A DNA stretch of 64,000 nt from Cobetia amphilecti (GTDB lineage: Bacteria; Pseudomonadota; Gammaproteobacteria; Pseudomonadales; Halomonadaceae), in the NCBI RefSeq assembly GCF_030010415.1, contig NZ_JASCSA010000003.1; one strand, 5' to 3'. A model generated the notes under the pieces. It did no database searches and was not told the DNA's origin. It was given only the letters and a program-made list of their open reading frames with translations. Of this stretch, positions 1 through 8,875 are shown piece by piece. The stretch's first letter is position 1. Every line of letters starts with the position of its first letter. The position numbers and the translations under genes are program-made.

Positions 1-808
1 CGACCAGCAGCGCCACCACCAGGATCGCGACCTTGCGCACGCGCTTGGGATGATGGCCCAGGCCACTGGCGACCTGCTCACCCAGCACCATCGCGGAGAG
101 CGGCCGCGCCAGCCACAGCGTCAGCAGCACCGCGAGCAGAATACTGGGCAGGCTGCTGTAAAGCGCCTCCAGCGAGCGCCCGGCCAGACTGCCGATCACC
201 CAGAAGCGGATCTCGTCGGCCGCACGTTGATCGATCAGCAAGGCCAGAGACGTCAGCGCCACCAGCAGGCTCGACAGCGCCGCGCCGGCCAGCACCAGGC
301 GCACCGGGTCCTGACGTGCGCCGCTCATCCGCACGGTACTCATCACGAACAGGCAGCCCAGCAGCGCACCGCTCTGCGCCACCATCACATGCATGCCGGT
401 CGCTTCCATCCCCAGCAACAACGCCACGGCCACGGCAAAGGAGGCCCCGGCACTCACGCCCAGCAAGCCCGGCTCCGCCAGCGGGTTGCGTGCCACCACC
501 TGCATCAGGGCGCCGCCACAGGCGAGCATCATGCCGACCACCATGCCGATCAGGGTACGCGGCGCGCGCAGCTCGAGCACCACGAAGCGCGCCTGATCGC
601 TGCCCTGTCCGGCCAGCACCTGCAGCGCCTGCCAGGGGCCGACATCGCCAGCCCCCCACAGCAGGCTGGCCAGACAGGTCAGCAGGGCGCTCAGGCAGGC
701 CAGCGGCATCACCTGACGCAACGCAAGACGCCCGGAGACCTTGTGGGTCATCCGGGCGGCATGTGCGCGTGGCCTGCGGACCTGTGGAGAGGTCTCTTCA
801 GCCTGCAT
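1..808 (-). CDS. FecCD-family iron/siderophore ABC transporter permease (partial)
   Basis: Inner-membrane permease of an iron-chelate ABC importer. The reading frame runs from an ATG at 808 off the left edge, so the C-terminus is missing. The translation has a hydrophilic start (MQAEETSPQVRRPR), a first hydrophobic helix, and typical FecCD stretches: ELRAPRTLIGMVVG near residue 80 and the ATPase-contact stretch SAMVLGEQVASGLGHH near the window edge. FecCD permeases work as dimers with a cytoplasmic ATPase and take substrate from a periplasmic protein, here very probably the gene just upstream at 886-1851. The start is chosen because GGGAGG lies directly upstream. That Shine-Dalgarno sequence sits in one arm of a perfect hairpin (812-838). 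The exact chelate (hydroxamate, catecholate or haem) cannot be read from the sequence. Confidence 0.85.
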   Translation of the reverse strand, partial: MQAEETSPQVRRPRAHAARMTHKVSGRLALRQVMPLACLSALLTCLASLLWGAGDVGPWQALQVLAGQGSDQARFVVLELRAPRTLIGMVVGMMLACGGALMQVVARNPLAEPGLLGVSAGASFAVAVALLLGMEATGMHVMVAQSGALLGCLFVMSTVRMSGARQDPVRLVLAGAALSSLLVALTSLALLIDQRAADEIRFWVIGSLAGRSLEALYSSLPSILLAVLLTLWLARPLSAMVLGEQVASGLGHHPKRVRKVAILVVALLV

Positions 809-811
809 ACC

Positions 812-838
812 ACCTCCCGCGTCGCGGTTGCGGGAGGT
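812..838. promoter_or_regulatory. Hairpin covering the ribosome binding site of the ABC permease gene
   Basis: A perfect 9-bp inverted repeat, ACCTCCCGC at 812-820 and GCGGGAGGT at 830-838, is separated by a 9-nt loop. In the minus-strand mRNA the 3' arm contains the GGGAGGT Shine-Dalgarno sequence of the permease gene starting at 808. Pairing would hide it. It could lower permease translation relative to the binding protein, or act as an intercistronic processing or stabilising structure. There is no T-tract, so it is not a standard terminator. Confidence 0.5.
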
Positions 839-885
839 CCCCTGCCTGCGCAGGGGTCAAACGTCGTGCACCGACATGACTGCGA

Positions 886-1851
886 CTAGCCATCATCGCG
901 CGCCCGGTCGATATCCTTCAGCAGGGCTTCCGCGGCCAACGGGCCACTGGCGCTGGTCCACAGCTGGCCATTCACGCCGACCAGGCTGTCGCGATCCGCT
1001 GTCTCGAGGCGCTGGAAGGCAGGTTCTGCCGCCAGGGCGTCAACCGCGGCATCAGAGGAATCGTCCATGGTGGCGAGGAAGATGGTCTGCGCATCGATGC
1101 GTGCCATGTTCTCGTCGCTGAGCGGATCGGAATGCGGGCGACCCGGCTTGACCAGATCACCACCGACCAGCTCATAGCCGCTGGCCGCCATCAGGCCGGT
1201 CGCGAACAGCTGGTCGGACATCGCCATCAGACCACCCGGCATGCGACGCACCAGACTGGCGGTTTCCGGGGTGGTCATCTCGGCCTTCAGACGCGCGGCG
1301 TGTGCGTCGATGGCAGCCAGACGTGTCTCGAGTTCCGCTTCGGCCGTCTCGCCCAGCGCCTCGGCATAGACACGACTCTGCTCCTTCCAGCCCTGCTGGC
1401 TCAGCGCCGAAGCGCTCGGCACGACGGTCGGCGCCAGACGCGACATCAGCTGGTACTGGGTCTTGTCGAGGCCCGGCGGCGCCAGGATCAGGTCCGGCTT
1501 GAGCGCGACGATCGCCTCGAGATTGAACTCACGCGGCGTGCCGATGATCTTGATGTCCGGTACCTGCGACTGGATATAGCTCGCCACGCCATCACCGCCA
1601 CGCGTGGTCACGGTGCCCAGCGGCGTCACCTGACTGGCGACGGCCACATCCAGCGCGCCTTCGTACAGGGTGACGACACGCTGCGGCGTGCCCTCGATGT
1701 CCAGCTCACCGTAGGCCGTCTCGACACTGCGTGCCTCGGCAGACAGGGAAGCCCCCATCAGCGCTACCGCCAAGGTCGCCATCAGGCCCTGTTTGAACCA
1801 TGCAGGCCGGGTCATGCCACGAGCAGTAAAAGCAGTCGACGAGACGGTCAT
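886..1851 (-). CDS. Periplasmic iron-siderophore binding protein (FecB/FhuD-like)
   Basis: Solute-binding component of the ABC importer whose permease follows. The 321-residue product starts at the ATG at 1851, preceded by GGAG; a longer frame exists upstream but has no signal peptide at its start. Residues 1-40 form a signal peptide ending near SLSAEARS. The mature part begins with the class III binding-protein pattern (GTPQRVVTLYEGALDVAVA, then VTPLGTV) and contains EAIVALKPDLILAPP, typical of the periplasmic binding protein 2 (TroA-like) fold of FecB, CeuE and FhuD. Spacing to the permease is 77 bp with an RBS-covering hairpin between them. A weak Fur-like sequence lies about 110 bp upstream. 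Iron-chelate uptake is the best assignment; haem or cobalamin is possible. Confidence 0.85.
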   Translation of the reverse strand: MTVSSTAFTARGMTRPAWFKQGLMATLAVALMGASLSAEARSVETAYGELDIEGTPQRVVTLYEGALDVAVASQVTPLGTVTTRGGDGVASYIQSQVPDIKIIGTPREFNLEAIVALKPDLILAPPGLDKTQYQLMSRLAPTVVPSASALSQQGWKEQSRVYAEALGETAEAELETRLAAIDAHAARLKAEMTTPETASLVRRMPGGLMAMSDQLFATGLMAASGYELVGGDLVKPGRPHSDPLSDENMARIDAQTIFLATMDDSSDAAVDALAAEPAFQRLETADRDSLVGVNGQLWTSASGPLAAEALLKDIDRARDDG

Positions 1852-1963
1852 GCAGTACTCCGAAATGAAGGAAATGATCTCGCACTCAAGCGAAGGCAGG
1901 CGTGATCCTGCGCAGGACGATACCGCAAGGTGACCCCTGTGCGCATGACTATCACACCTGAAC

Positions 1964-1978
1964 AACGAATAATAATCA
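1964..1978. promoter_or_regulatory. Possible weak Fur site upstream of the iron-uptake genes
   Basis: AACGAATAATAATCA matches about 9 of 14 fixed positions of the 7-1-7 Fur consensus TGATAATNATTATCA. It lies about 110 bp upstream of the start of the periplasmic iron-binding protein, in an AT-rich patch unlike its GC-rich surroundings. Function fits the position; sequence match alone is modest. Confidence 0.35.
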
Positions 1979-2293
1979 ATCGCAACAATACCGACTCATC
2001 CTGTGACTCACCACACCAGTTCATGCAACGCGACATTGCAACATCCTGCGTGGCAGCAGGTCCCGCCCCTCCCCCGAGCAGCGCCTGAAGACCTTGAAGG
2101 TTGGCGGCGCCTGCCGCAGGCTGTGCGCAAGAATGTCTCTGGCGGAGTCCCCGCAGGGGTTGGGATAGCACCAAGTGCCCCGATAACTGAGGGATGGACT
2201 CTCGCTCGGCGTGCGCGCAGGACGCGCGTGACGCCCCTTCAACATCTACCTGACAGATCCTCGCGTTATTGATGGGACGCTTGCGAGCCTCTG
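1979..2293. other. Non-coding stretch between the iron-uptake genes and the MscS gene
   Basis: No convincing gene is seen. Open frames here lack coding character and ribosome sites. The stretch contains several GC-rich self-complementary patches around 2090-2180, but I could not fit them to a known riboswitch. Promoters for the iron-uptake genes (minus) and the channel gene (plus) must lie here. Confidence 0.5.
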
Positions 2294-4831
2294 ATGCACC
2301 TGCGGAGCCTGCTCTCACTCTCTACCCCGACGCCTCACACACTCACCGACATGGAGAAGCCATCTGTGGCGATTCCGACACCCCCGCACTCCCCTCCCGC
2401 CCTTGCTGCCTCGCGCCAACCGGACTCATGGCGACCTGCCTGGCTGATGTCCGCCCTGATGATGCTGTTGATGGTGTTGAGCCTCGGGTTCAGCAGCCTG
2501 TCCCATGCCGCCCCGGCCGAGGACGGCAGCGGCGATGGCGCGACATCCTCCTACGAGAGCCTGGCCACGCTGCTGGAAGACCCCAGTCAACGCGAGGCCC
2601 TGATCGAAGGCCTGCGACAGCTGGACAGCAAGGCGAGTGAACAAGCCGTCGAGATGGCAGGGGAAGACGTCACCCTGAGCGAGGACTCGCCGTCACTGTC
2701 GCGCCAGCTGGCGGCCATCAGCCAGGACCTGGTCGCGGATCTCTCCGCCACGCTGGACCGCATGCTGGGCACCCTCGATGGCTTGGCCAACGAGGACGCC
2801 GACGAGATCGACTGGAGTCGCTTCACCAGCGAGGCCGTGAGCCTCGGGCTGGTCGTCATCTCGACCATCGCGCTGTTCCTCGTGCTGCGCAGACTCGCCA
2901 AGCCGCTGTTCTCGCGCGTCAGCCAGTGGTCACTGGATGGCCAGCACCGCAGCCCGCTGCTGCGTACCCTGCTGGCGGTACTGGTCGCGGCGGTGGTGGA
3001 CATCGCGGTCATCGGTCTCGCCTTCCTCGGCGGCTATCTGCTCGCCATCTTCGCCTACGGCGAACAGGGCGTGATCGGTCAGCGCGAGTCGATGTTCCTG
3101 AACGCCTATCTGGTCATCGAGCTGTTCAAGGCCTTGATGCGCATGCTGTTCTCCTCCGGTTACAAGGGGCTGCGTCTGCTGCCGATGCCGGATGAGGTGG
3201 CGCGTTACTGGAACCGCTCCCTGGCCATGCTGGCCGGCTTCATCGGCTACGGCATCCTGGTCGTGGTGCCGATGATCAACAACAACCTGGCGCCGGCCGT
3301 CGGCAGCTTCGTCAATCTGCTGATCATGGCCATCACCCTCGTCTGGGCCATCGTGGTGATCTCGCGCAATCGCATCATTCTGCGTGACCGCCTGCTCACT
3401 CAAGCCCGCGAGGCGAACAACGCGATCATCACCGTGTGTCTGCGCATTCTGGCGCGCACCTGGCATCTGATCGCGCTGGCCTACTTCGCCACCCTGTTCA
3501 TCATCTCGCAGACGACGCCTGAAGAGGCGCTGCCGTTCATGATGGGGGCGACGCTCAAGACGCTGCTCGCCATCGGCGGCGGTGCTCTGCTGTCGCGCGT
3601 GGTGACGCAGCTGATCGGCAAGCGCATTCAGATCTCCGACAAGCTGCGTGGTCAGCTGCCGCTGCTGGAGAAGCGCCTCAACTCCTACATTCCCACCGCG
3701 CTGCGCATCATGCGCGCCATCATCCTGATCGTGGTGGTCGGCATGGTGCTGAATGCCTGGCACATCGTGGCGCTCGGCGAGTGGCTGGCAACCGATGCCG
3801 GTGCCCTGCTGCTGTCGCGCATCTTCCATGTGCTGTTCATTCTCGCCTTCGCCATTGCGGTCTGGGTCGGTATCGCCAGCCTGATCGAGCACAAGCTCAA
3901 TCCGGACACCGGCAAGGGCAAGCCGTCCTCGCGGGTGGAAACCCTGCTGGCGCTGTTCCGCAATGCCATCGCCATCGCGATGATCGTCTTCACCGCGATG
4001 ATCGTGCTGTCCGAGATCGGCATCGACATCGCGCCGCTGCTGGCCGGTGCCGGGGTACTGGGTCTGGCGATCGGTTTCGGCGCCCAGAAGATGGTGCAGG
4101 ACATCATCACCGGGGTGTTCATCCAGCTGGAGAACGCCATCAACACCGGCGATGTGGTCTCTGCCGGTGGCGTGACCGGTACCGCGGAACGCCTGACCAT
4201 CCGCTCGGTGGGCATCCGCGACCTGTCCGGCACCTTCCATATCGTGCCGTTCTCGTCGGTGGACACCGTCTCCAACTACATGCGTGACTTTGCCTACCAT
4301 GTCGGCGAATACGGCATCTCCTATCGCGAGAATGTCGACCACGCCATCGTGCACCTGCGTGCGGCCTTCGATGAGCTCGAGGCAGGCAGCTATGGTCCGG
4401 AGATTCTCGAGCCGGTCACCATCGCCGGCGTCTCGGCCCTGGCCGACAGCTCGGTCAACATCCGCGTGATGATCAAGACCAGTCCGGGCAACCAGTGGGC
4501 CATCGGTCGCGAGTACAACAAGCTCGTGAAGCAGCACTTCGACGCCGCAGGCATCGAGATCCCGTTCCCGCACATGACCATGTACTTCGGTCAGGACAAG
4601 GACGGTGGCGCGCCGCCGGCCAACGTGCGCACCATGCAGGCGCCGTTCGTGATCGATGGCTCGGCCGCCGGTCAGCCGAAGACTCCCGAGCAGCGCGAGG
4701 CAGCCGCCAAGGTCGCCAAGCGTCGCGAGGAGAATCCGCTGACGCGTCATGCCACCGAAGACGGCGAAGTCGTGGATGCCGAGGAACAGCGCATCCGTCA
4801 GACCACCCAGCCGGATGCCGACGGCGACTGA
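2294..4831 (+). CDS. Large MscS-family mechanosensitive channel (YbiO-like)
   Basis: Inner-membrane channel that opens under hypo-osmotic shock to release solutes. The 845-residue product has a proline-rich leader, a hydrophobic signal segment (residues about 52-73, ending SLSHAAPAED), a periplasmic helical domain (about 75-180, including LLEDPSQREALIEGLRQL as in YbiO), many membrane segments, and the MscS core near residues 560-720. The core has the Gly/Ala-rich pore helix (LLAGAGVLGLAIGFGAQ), the following MVQDIITG, and a beta domain. The C-terminal 80 residues are charged and look disordered. Length exceeds E. coli YbiO (about 740). No strong Shine-Dalgarno marks the start; the ATG at 2351 is an alternative. 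A bidirectional terminator follows. Confidence 0.88.
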   Translation: MHLRSLLSLSTPTPHTLTDMEKPSVAIPTPPHSPPALAASRQPDSWRPAWLMSALMMLLMVLSLGFSSLSHAAPAEDGSGDGATSSYESLATLLEDPSQREALIEGLRQLDSKASEQAVEMAGEDVTLSEDSPSLSRQLAAISQDLVADLSATLDRMLGTLDGLANEDADEIDWSRFTSEAVSLGLVVISTIALFLVLRRLAKPLFSRVSQWSLDGQHRSPLLRTLLAVLVAAVVDIAVIGLAFLGGYLLAIFAYGEQGVIGQRESMFLNAYLVIELFKALMRMLFSSGYKGLRLLPMPDEVARYWNRSLAMLAGFIGYGILVVVPMINNNLAPAVGSFVNLLIMAITLVWAIVVISRNRIILRDRLLTQAREANNAIITVCLRILARTWHLIALAYFATLFIISQTTPEEALPFMMGATLKTLLAIGGGALLSRVVTQLIGKRIQISDKLRGQLPLLEKRLNSYIPTALRIMRAIILIVVVGMVLNAWHIVALGEWLATDAGALLLSRIFHVLFILAFAIAVWVGIASLIEHKLNPDTGKGKPSSRVETLLALFRNAIAIAMIVFTAMIVLSEIGIDIAPLLAGAGVLGLAIGFGAQKMVQDIITGVFIQLENAINTGDVVSAGGVTGTAERLTIRSVGIRDLSGTFHIVPFSSVDTVSNYMRDFAYHVGEYGISYRENVDHAIVHLRAAFDELEAGSYGPEILEPVTIAGVSALADSSVNIRVMIKTSPGNQWAIGREYNKLVKQHFDAAGIEIPFPHMTMYFGQDKDGGAPPANVRTMQAPFVIDGSAAGQPKTPEQREAAAKVAKRREENPLTRHATEDGEVVDAEEQRIRQTTQPDADGD

Positions 4832-4890
4832 TCAAGCGCCTGCACTATCCCGACACGGCTGCCTGCGTAGGCAGCCGTCCTGAAACGAAA

Positions 4891-4923
4891 ACGCCCCCGA
4901 GCCACTGGCTCGGGGGCGTTTTC
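4891..4923. terminator. Bidirectional rho-independent terminator
   Basis: A 13-bp GC-rich inverted repeat (4891-4903 and 4907-4919) is followed by TTTT on the plus strand and preceded by AAAA, so it can stop both the channel gene (plus) and the converging DUF2780 lipoprotein gene (minus). Confidence 0.9.
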
Positions 4924-4970
4924 ATGTGCGGGCTTAAATCGCTGCCTCACACCTCATGCAAGGGGCTGGC

Positions 4971-5555
4971 TCAGGAGCCGGTGCCCCACATGCTGGACAG
5001 CGAGCTCAGCAGCGTCGAGCTGACGCCTTCGCCACCCATGTAGCTGAGCAGCACCGGCGCGAACTGGGAGACCATGCTGCTGTCCATGCCCAGCGCGGAG
5101 AAGGCGCTGTCCAGAGACGCGCTGTCATCGACATTGCCAACGGTGCTGGCCAATGCCGTGGCATTGTCGTTGCCGCTCAGGCTCGCCAGGCTGGAGAGCG
5201 TGGACAGCGAGCTGCTGCTGGTCAGGCTGGACAGCTGCGGCACATCAGTGGACAGCTCGGAGGTCGCGCTGGTGCCAAGCTGGGACTGGGCCAGGGCCAG
5301 CATGGCAGCAGAGCCACCCAGCGCCTGAGTGGAGGACACACCCAGCTGGGAAGTCAGGCTGGACATCAGGTCGGCCGCCGGCAGGGTCTGGCCTGTCTGG
5401 CTGCTCAGCATGCTGCTGGCGAGGCTCATCATGGAGCTGGACGAGCTGGAGGAGCTGGCGGCGTTGCTGGAAGAGCTGTTACCGGTAGCGGCACAACCGG
5501 CCAGTGACACGGCCAGTACAGAGGCGCCCATCAGGGCCAGGGACTTATGCAACAT
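4971..5555 (-). CDS. Serine-rich DUF2780 lipoprotein
   Basis: The 194-residue product starts at 5555 (GGAG upstream) with a lipoprotein signal peptide and lipobox LAGC at residues about 18-21. After the Cys comes a serine-rich low-complexity linker (about residues 25-50), then the DUF2780 (VcgC/VcgE-like) signature region with SSLTSQLGVSSTQALGGSAA and LALAQSQLG near residues 65-95. Serine makes up an unusually large share of the protein. Function of the family is unknown. The protein is predicted to be anchored in the membrane by lipid, probably the outer membrane because the residue after Cys is Ala rather than Asp. It is monocistronic and converges on the MscS gene. Confidence 0.82.
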   Translation of the reverse strand: MLHKSLALMGASVLAVSLAGCAATGNSSSSNAASSSSSSSSMMSLASSMLSSQTGQTLPAADLMSSLTSQLGVSSTQALGGSAAMLALAQSQLGTSATSELSTDVPQLSSLTSSSSLSTLSSLASLSGNDNATALASTVGNVDDSASLDSAFSALGMDSSMVSQFAPVLLSYMGGEGVSSTLLSSLSSMWGTGS

Positions 5556-6074
5556 GCAGACTCCATCATCGCTTGGGGAAACGGACCGGACTCGGCCCGT
5601 AGATGCGCCACGTGCATGGGCGCATCCGACACGCAGAATCATCGCACGGAGGAATCGCTTCCAGCCAGCGCCACACGATCACGCTCTGGCCGTGCAGGCC
5701 CGGACGCATCGTTGCCGGATCAGCAACGAGAAGTCCGGCACCGGGCATGTCCACGCCAGCATGCACCCGCCGACACCTCACGGCGGCGTGCTGACAGGGC
5801 GAAAGCCTGGGCGAGAATGCCCTCAGCGCCCGTCATACGGGCAAAAAGAAGGGCATCCCGTCACACAGCGTGTGAACGTGGATACCCCGGAGAGAAACCT
5901 GCATCACCGGCCGACAGCGCGACCGGTGCAATTGGGCAATACCTTTCATCAAACAAGGAAACATCGTGCAAGCCGCCGAGTGTCTTGTCCGCCAGCCTTC
6001 ATGACGCCTGTCGTGCCTTAGTTGGCACTCAGCGGCTGGCGCTCGACGGTTGACTGACACTCGGCGGCCACCCC
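5556..6074. other. Non-coding stretch between the lipoprotein gene and hemY
   Basis: I see no supported gene. The open frames crossing it are arginine/proline-rich, typical of random GC-rich DNA, and lack ribosome sites. Short self-complementary pieces occur (for example near 5838-5852 and 5868-5880) but none has the T-tract of a terminator in the direction of hemY transcription. The lipoprotein promoter should lie in the left part. Confidence 0.5.
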
Positions 6075-7298
6075 TCAGGCGTTGTCCTTGCTCGGCTGCG
6101 GCAGGGCCGGCAGTGAGCGGTCCAGCAGCTCGACGCTCTGACGGTAGTAGAGCTGACTCTTGTTGTGCTCGCCCAGGTTGGCGAACAGACGCGCGAGTTC
6201 AGCACACACCGTACCGCTCGGACGCTGGCGCTGGCTAGCCTCGAAGTACTCCTGAGCCTTGCCCCAGCTGGCGTTGCGCAGTGCCAGACGGCCCAGCGAC
6301 AGCAGCAGGTCCGGATCATTCGGACGCTCCTGCAGCCACTTCTCGGCATACACCAGCTGACGCGGAGCATCCACGTCCAGCAGCCCGTAACGCAGCACCA
6401 GACGCGAATCCCAGCACTCCTTGAGGGAGTGACGCAGCAGACGCTCGGCCAGACCTTCCTGGCCACCGGCGATCAGCGCCTCGGCGTAGAGCGCGACCAG
6501 ATTCACGTCGGTGCGCAGATGGTCCGGCATGTCGGCCCACAGGTTGCGCACGCGCTCGATGTCTTCCGGATTGCGCGCGGCCTGCTGGATCAGCGCCACG
6601 TAGGCACGCTGTTCCAGTTCCTTCTTCTCCTCGGGGGAGATGAGGTCCTGCTTGTCGAGACGCGGCATCAGACGACGTAGACCATCCCAGTCATTGACCG
6701 CCAGATAGGCCTGCTTGAGCAGCTTGAGCACCTGCGGGTGCTCGCCCAGCTGCTTGTCGAGACGCGTCAGGGTCGCCAGCGCCTGTTCATGCTGCTGGCG
6801 GTCCAGCATCAGCTGCGCCTGCACCAGACCCACGGCACTCTCGGAGCCCTGGGTGGACTCGTGCGCCCGCTTGAGCAGCGTGTCCGCCTGCTCGAAACGT
6901 CCCTGATAGTGCGCGGCCAGGGCGGCGGACAGGTAGTTGACCAGCGGCGTGCTGGAATCTTCCGCCGAGTGAGTCAGCGACTTCTCGGCCCGCTTCCAGC
7001 GGCCTTCGGCCAGCGCCACCAGACCCCGTACGGTCTTGCGCGTGGCATTGCGATGACGGGTACGGCTGTTCCACACCTTGAGACGGGAGAACGGATGCGC
7101 GAAGCGCGACAGCAGGCGCAGCCCGAAGTGCAGCACCACGAAGCCCGCGAACAGCAGGATCAAGCCGAACCAGAAGGAAGTCTGGACCGAGGTATCGCCG
7201 ACGCGAATCAGCCAGTAGCCCGGGAAGGCCTGCATCAGTTGCCCGAACAGGGCACCGATGGCCAGCCCGATGATGATCAGCAGTATCAGGACTCTCAT
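6075..7298 (-). CDS. hemY: HemY, tetrapyrrole-operon TPR membrane protein
   Basis: Last gene of the hemCDXY operon. The 407-residue product has two N-terminal membrane helices (about residues 3-20 and 42-62) with the conserved HemY_N pattern including GYWLIRVGDTSVQTS. The cytoplasmic part consists of tetratricopeptide-like helices (ALAAHYQGRFEQADTLLKRA, YLAVNDWDGL, and others). The gammaproteobacterial HemY is not the protoporphyrinogen oxidase of the same name; its exact role in haem synthesis is unsettled, and it is thought to organise late enzymes or intermediates at the membrane. The ATG overlaps the hemX stop by 4 bases (ATGA), indicating translational coupling. Confidence 0.93.
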   Translation of the reverse strand: MRVLILLIIIGLAIGALFGQLMQAFPGYWLIRVGDTSVQTSFWFGLILLFAGFVVLHFGLRLLSRFAHPFSRLKVWNSRTRHRNATRKTVRGLVALAEGRWKRAEKSLTHSAEDSSTPLVNYLSAALAAHYQGRFEQADTLLKRAHESTQGSESAVGLVQAQLMLDRQQHEQALATLTRLDKQLGEHPQVLKLLKQAYLAVNDWDGLRRLMPRLDKQDLISPEEKKELEQRAYVALIQQAARNPEDIERVRNLWADMPDHLRTDVNLVALYAEALIAGGQEGLAERLLRHSLKECWDSRLVLRYGLLDVDAPRQLVYAEKWLQERPNDPDLLLSLGRLALRNASWGKAQEYFEASQRQRPSGTVCAELARLFANLGEHNKSQLYYRQSVELLDRSLPALPQPSKDNA

Positions 7299-8875
7299 GC
7301 GTTGCCACCCCCTTGCTGGGCGCGACGCTCGATCAGCTCACGCAGCTTGCTCAGAGAGGCGGAGATATCAGGCAGCTCCGGACGGATGATCTTGCTCTTG
7401 AGCTCTTCCAGCTTGGCGACGGCATTCTGCACGCCATCGGTCTTGGTGTCGTAGTAGCCATTGACCAGCGTGATGGCCTTGTCGATGGCGGCCTGGTAGA
7501 GCTTCGGCTCTTCCTTGAGCAGCGCCAGCTGCGCCTGCTCCAGCACCAGACGCACGTTCTGACGCAGGTAGGATTCCTGCTCCGGCGTGATCAGGGCTTC
7601 CAGTGCCTCGTCATGACGACGCACGGTGACCAGGTCCTTCAGCTCGTTGCCGAAGCGGGCCAGCTGCTGCTGCCAACCGCCTGTCGGCGCTGCGTCGTTC
7701 TCGACCTTGGCGGCGATCTCGGCCACGTCCTGCTTGAGCGGCAGACGCGCCAGCTGTTCCTGCTCGGCGAGCAGCGCCAGATAGATACCGCTGCGATCGA
7801 CGCGCGGCACGCTGTCCAGACTGGCCAGCTCGGACTGGATGGCCTTGCGCACCGGCAGCAGCGCCGGGTTGTTGGCTGCCGCGATGCGCGCATCGGCGTT
7901 CTCGAGCAGCGCATCGGCACCGTTCACGTCACGCTCCAGCTGCAGACGCTGGTTGGCGAGGCGCAGCAGGTACTCGGCTTCCGCGTAGTGCCAGTCACGC
8001 GCGTCGGTCTGCTGGGACTTGCTGAGCTCCTCGAGCACCTTGTTGAGGGCCTGCTCGGTGTCCTGGCTCTCGCTGGACAGTCGCTTGTCGAGCTCGCTGA
8101 CGCGGGATTCGTTCTTCTCCAGCGTGCTCGACAGACCCTCGACCTTGCTGGAGACCTGGCCGACCTGCTGGGTCACGCTCTCGCTGACCTGCTTGTCGAG
8201 GCCCTGGGCATCCGGCAGCGCATTCAGACGCTGCCAGCCGAACCACGCCAGCACCGCGACCACGATGGCCAGCACGATGACGAGAATCAGCGCGATGCTG
8301 CCGGCCTTGCTCTTCTTGCCCTGCGGCTCGCCGGGCGGCGGCGTGCCGGGTGCCGTCGTGCCACCCAGGCCTGCGCCACCAGCGCCACTCGCGCTGGCCG
8401 TCTTGCCAGCCGGCGTGGAGGGCTTGCCGGGAGTCGCCTTGCTGGAAGAGGCCTTGCCAGCACTCGGCTTGGCGGCAGACGCCTCCTTGGCGGGTTCGCT
8501 ACGCTCCGGAAGCGGCGATTTTGCGCCGGAAGGCGTCGATGCGTTGTCGTCTGAAGTCTGGCTCACGGGCGTGGACTCACTGGCAGTGGAGGATGAGGTT
8601 GAAGAGGAGGAGCTGCCCTGCCCCTTGCCACGCCCACGACGATTGCGCCCACCTCGCGAGCGGCGCTCGCGCGGGGCATCAGCCGTGTCGGATGACGAGG
8701 AAGAGGACGAACGGGAGGCCTCGGCGCCAGGGCGGCCAGAGGCAGTGTCATCGGCGGAAACGCCGGAAGCGGAAGAAGCATCTGATGCGCGAGCGGCAGC
8801 ATCCTTGTCGCCCGACTTGCCGGGCGTCATGCCGGCAGAGCCGTTATCTTCCTGATCGTGTTCTCGGTTGCTCAT
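7295..8875 (-). CDS. hemX: HemX, putative uroporphyrinogen-III C-methyltransferase-like membrane protein
   Basis: Third gene of hemCDXY. The 526-residue product has a long Ser/Thr/Ala/Glu-rich low-complexity N-terminus (about 1-190, with several runs of Ser), one membrane helix (about 193-215, IALILVIVLAIVVAVLAWFG), a coiled-coil stretch (about 230-290), then the conserved HemX domain with RDWHYAEAEYLLRLANQRL near 300 and VRRHDEALEALITPEQE. Despite its name the family lacks the SAM-binding motif of true methyltransferases, and a scaffold role is more likely. It is longer than E. coli HemX (about 390) because of the N-terminal tail. It starts one base after the hemD stop and overlaps hemY by 4 bases. 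Confidence 0.92.
   Translation of the reverse strand: MSNREHDQEDNGSAGMTPGKSGDKDAAARASDASSASGVSADDTASGRPGAEASRSSSSSSSDTADAPRERRSRGGRNRRGRGKGQGSSSSSTSSSTASESTPVSQTSDDNASTPSGAKSPLPERSEPAKEASAAKPSAGKASSSKATPGKPSTPAGKTASASGAGGAGLGGTTAPGTPPPGEPQGKKSKAGSIALILVIVLAIVVAVLAWFGWQRLNALPDAQGLDKQVSESVTQQVGQVSSKVEGLSSTLEKNESRVSELDKRLSSESQDTEQALNKVLEELSKSQQTDARDWHYAEAEYLLRLANQRLQLERDVNGADALLENADARIAAANNPALLPVRKAIQSELASLDSVPRVDRSGIYLALLAEQEQLARLPLKQDVAEIAAKVENDAAPTGGWQQQLARFGNELKDLVTVRRHDEALEALITPEQESYLRQNVRLVLEQAQLALLKEEPKLYQAAIDKAITLVNGYYDTKTDGVQNAVAKLEELKSKIIRPELPDISASLSKLRELIERRAQQGGGNA

Noticed and set aside
2080..2200. Possible cobalamin or other riboswitch upstream of the iron-uptake genes
   Set aside because: Isolated GGTG and TCC-like pieces on the minus strand do not assemble into a riboswitch core, and the transporter looks like an iron-siderophore type.
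2930..4750. 606-residue minus-strand open frame inside the MscS-type gene
   Set aside because: Histidine/aspartate/arginine-rich composition, no ribosome site, and fully antisense to a well-supported channel gene; a GC-rich shadow frame.
5329..6021. Long plus-strand frame between the lipoprotein gene and hemY
   Set aside because: Its left part is antisense to the DUF2780 lipoprotein; the rest is Arg/Pro/His-rich without a start signal.
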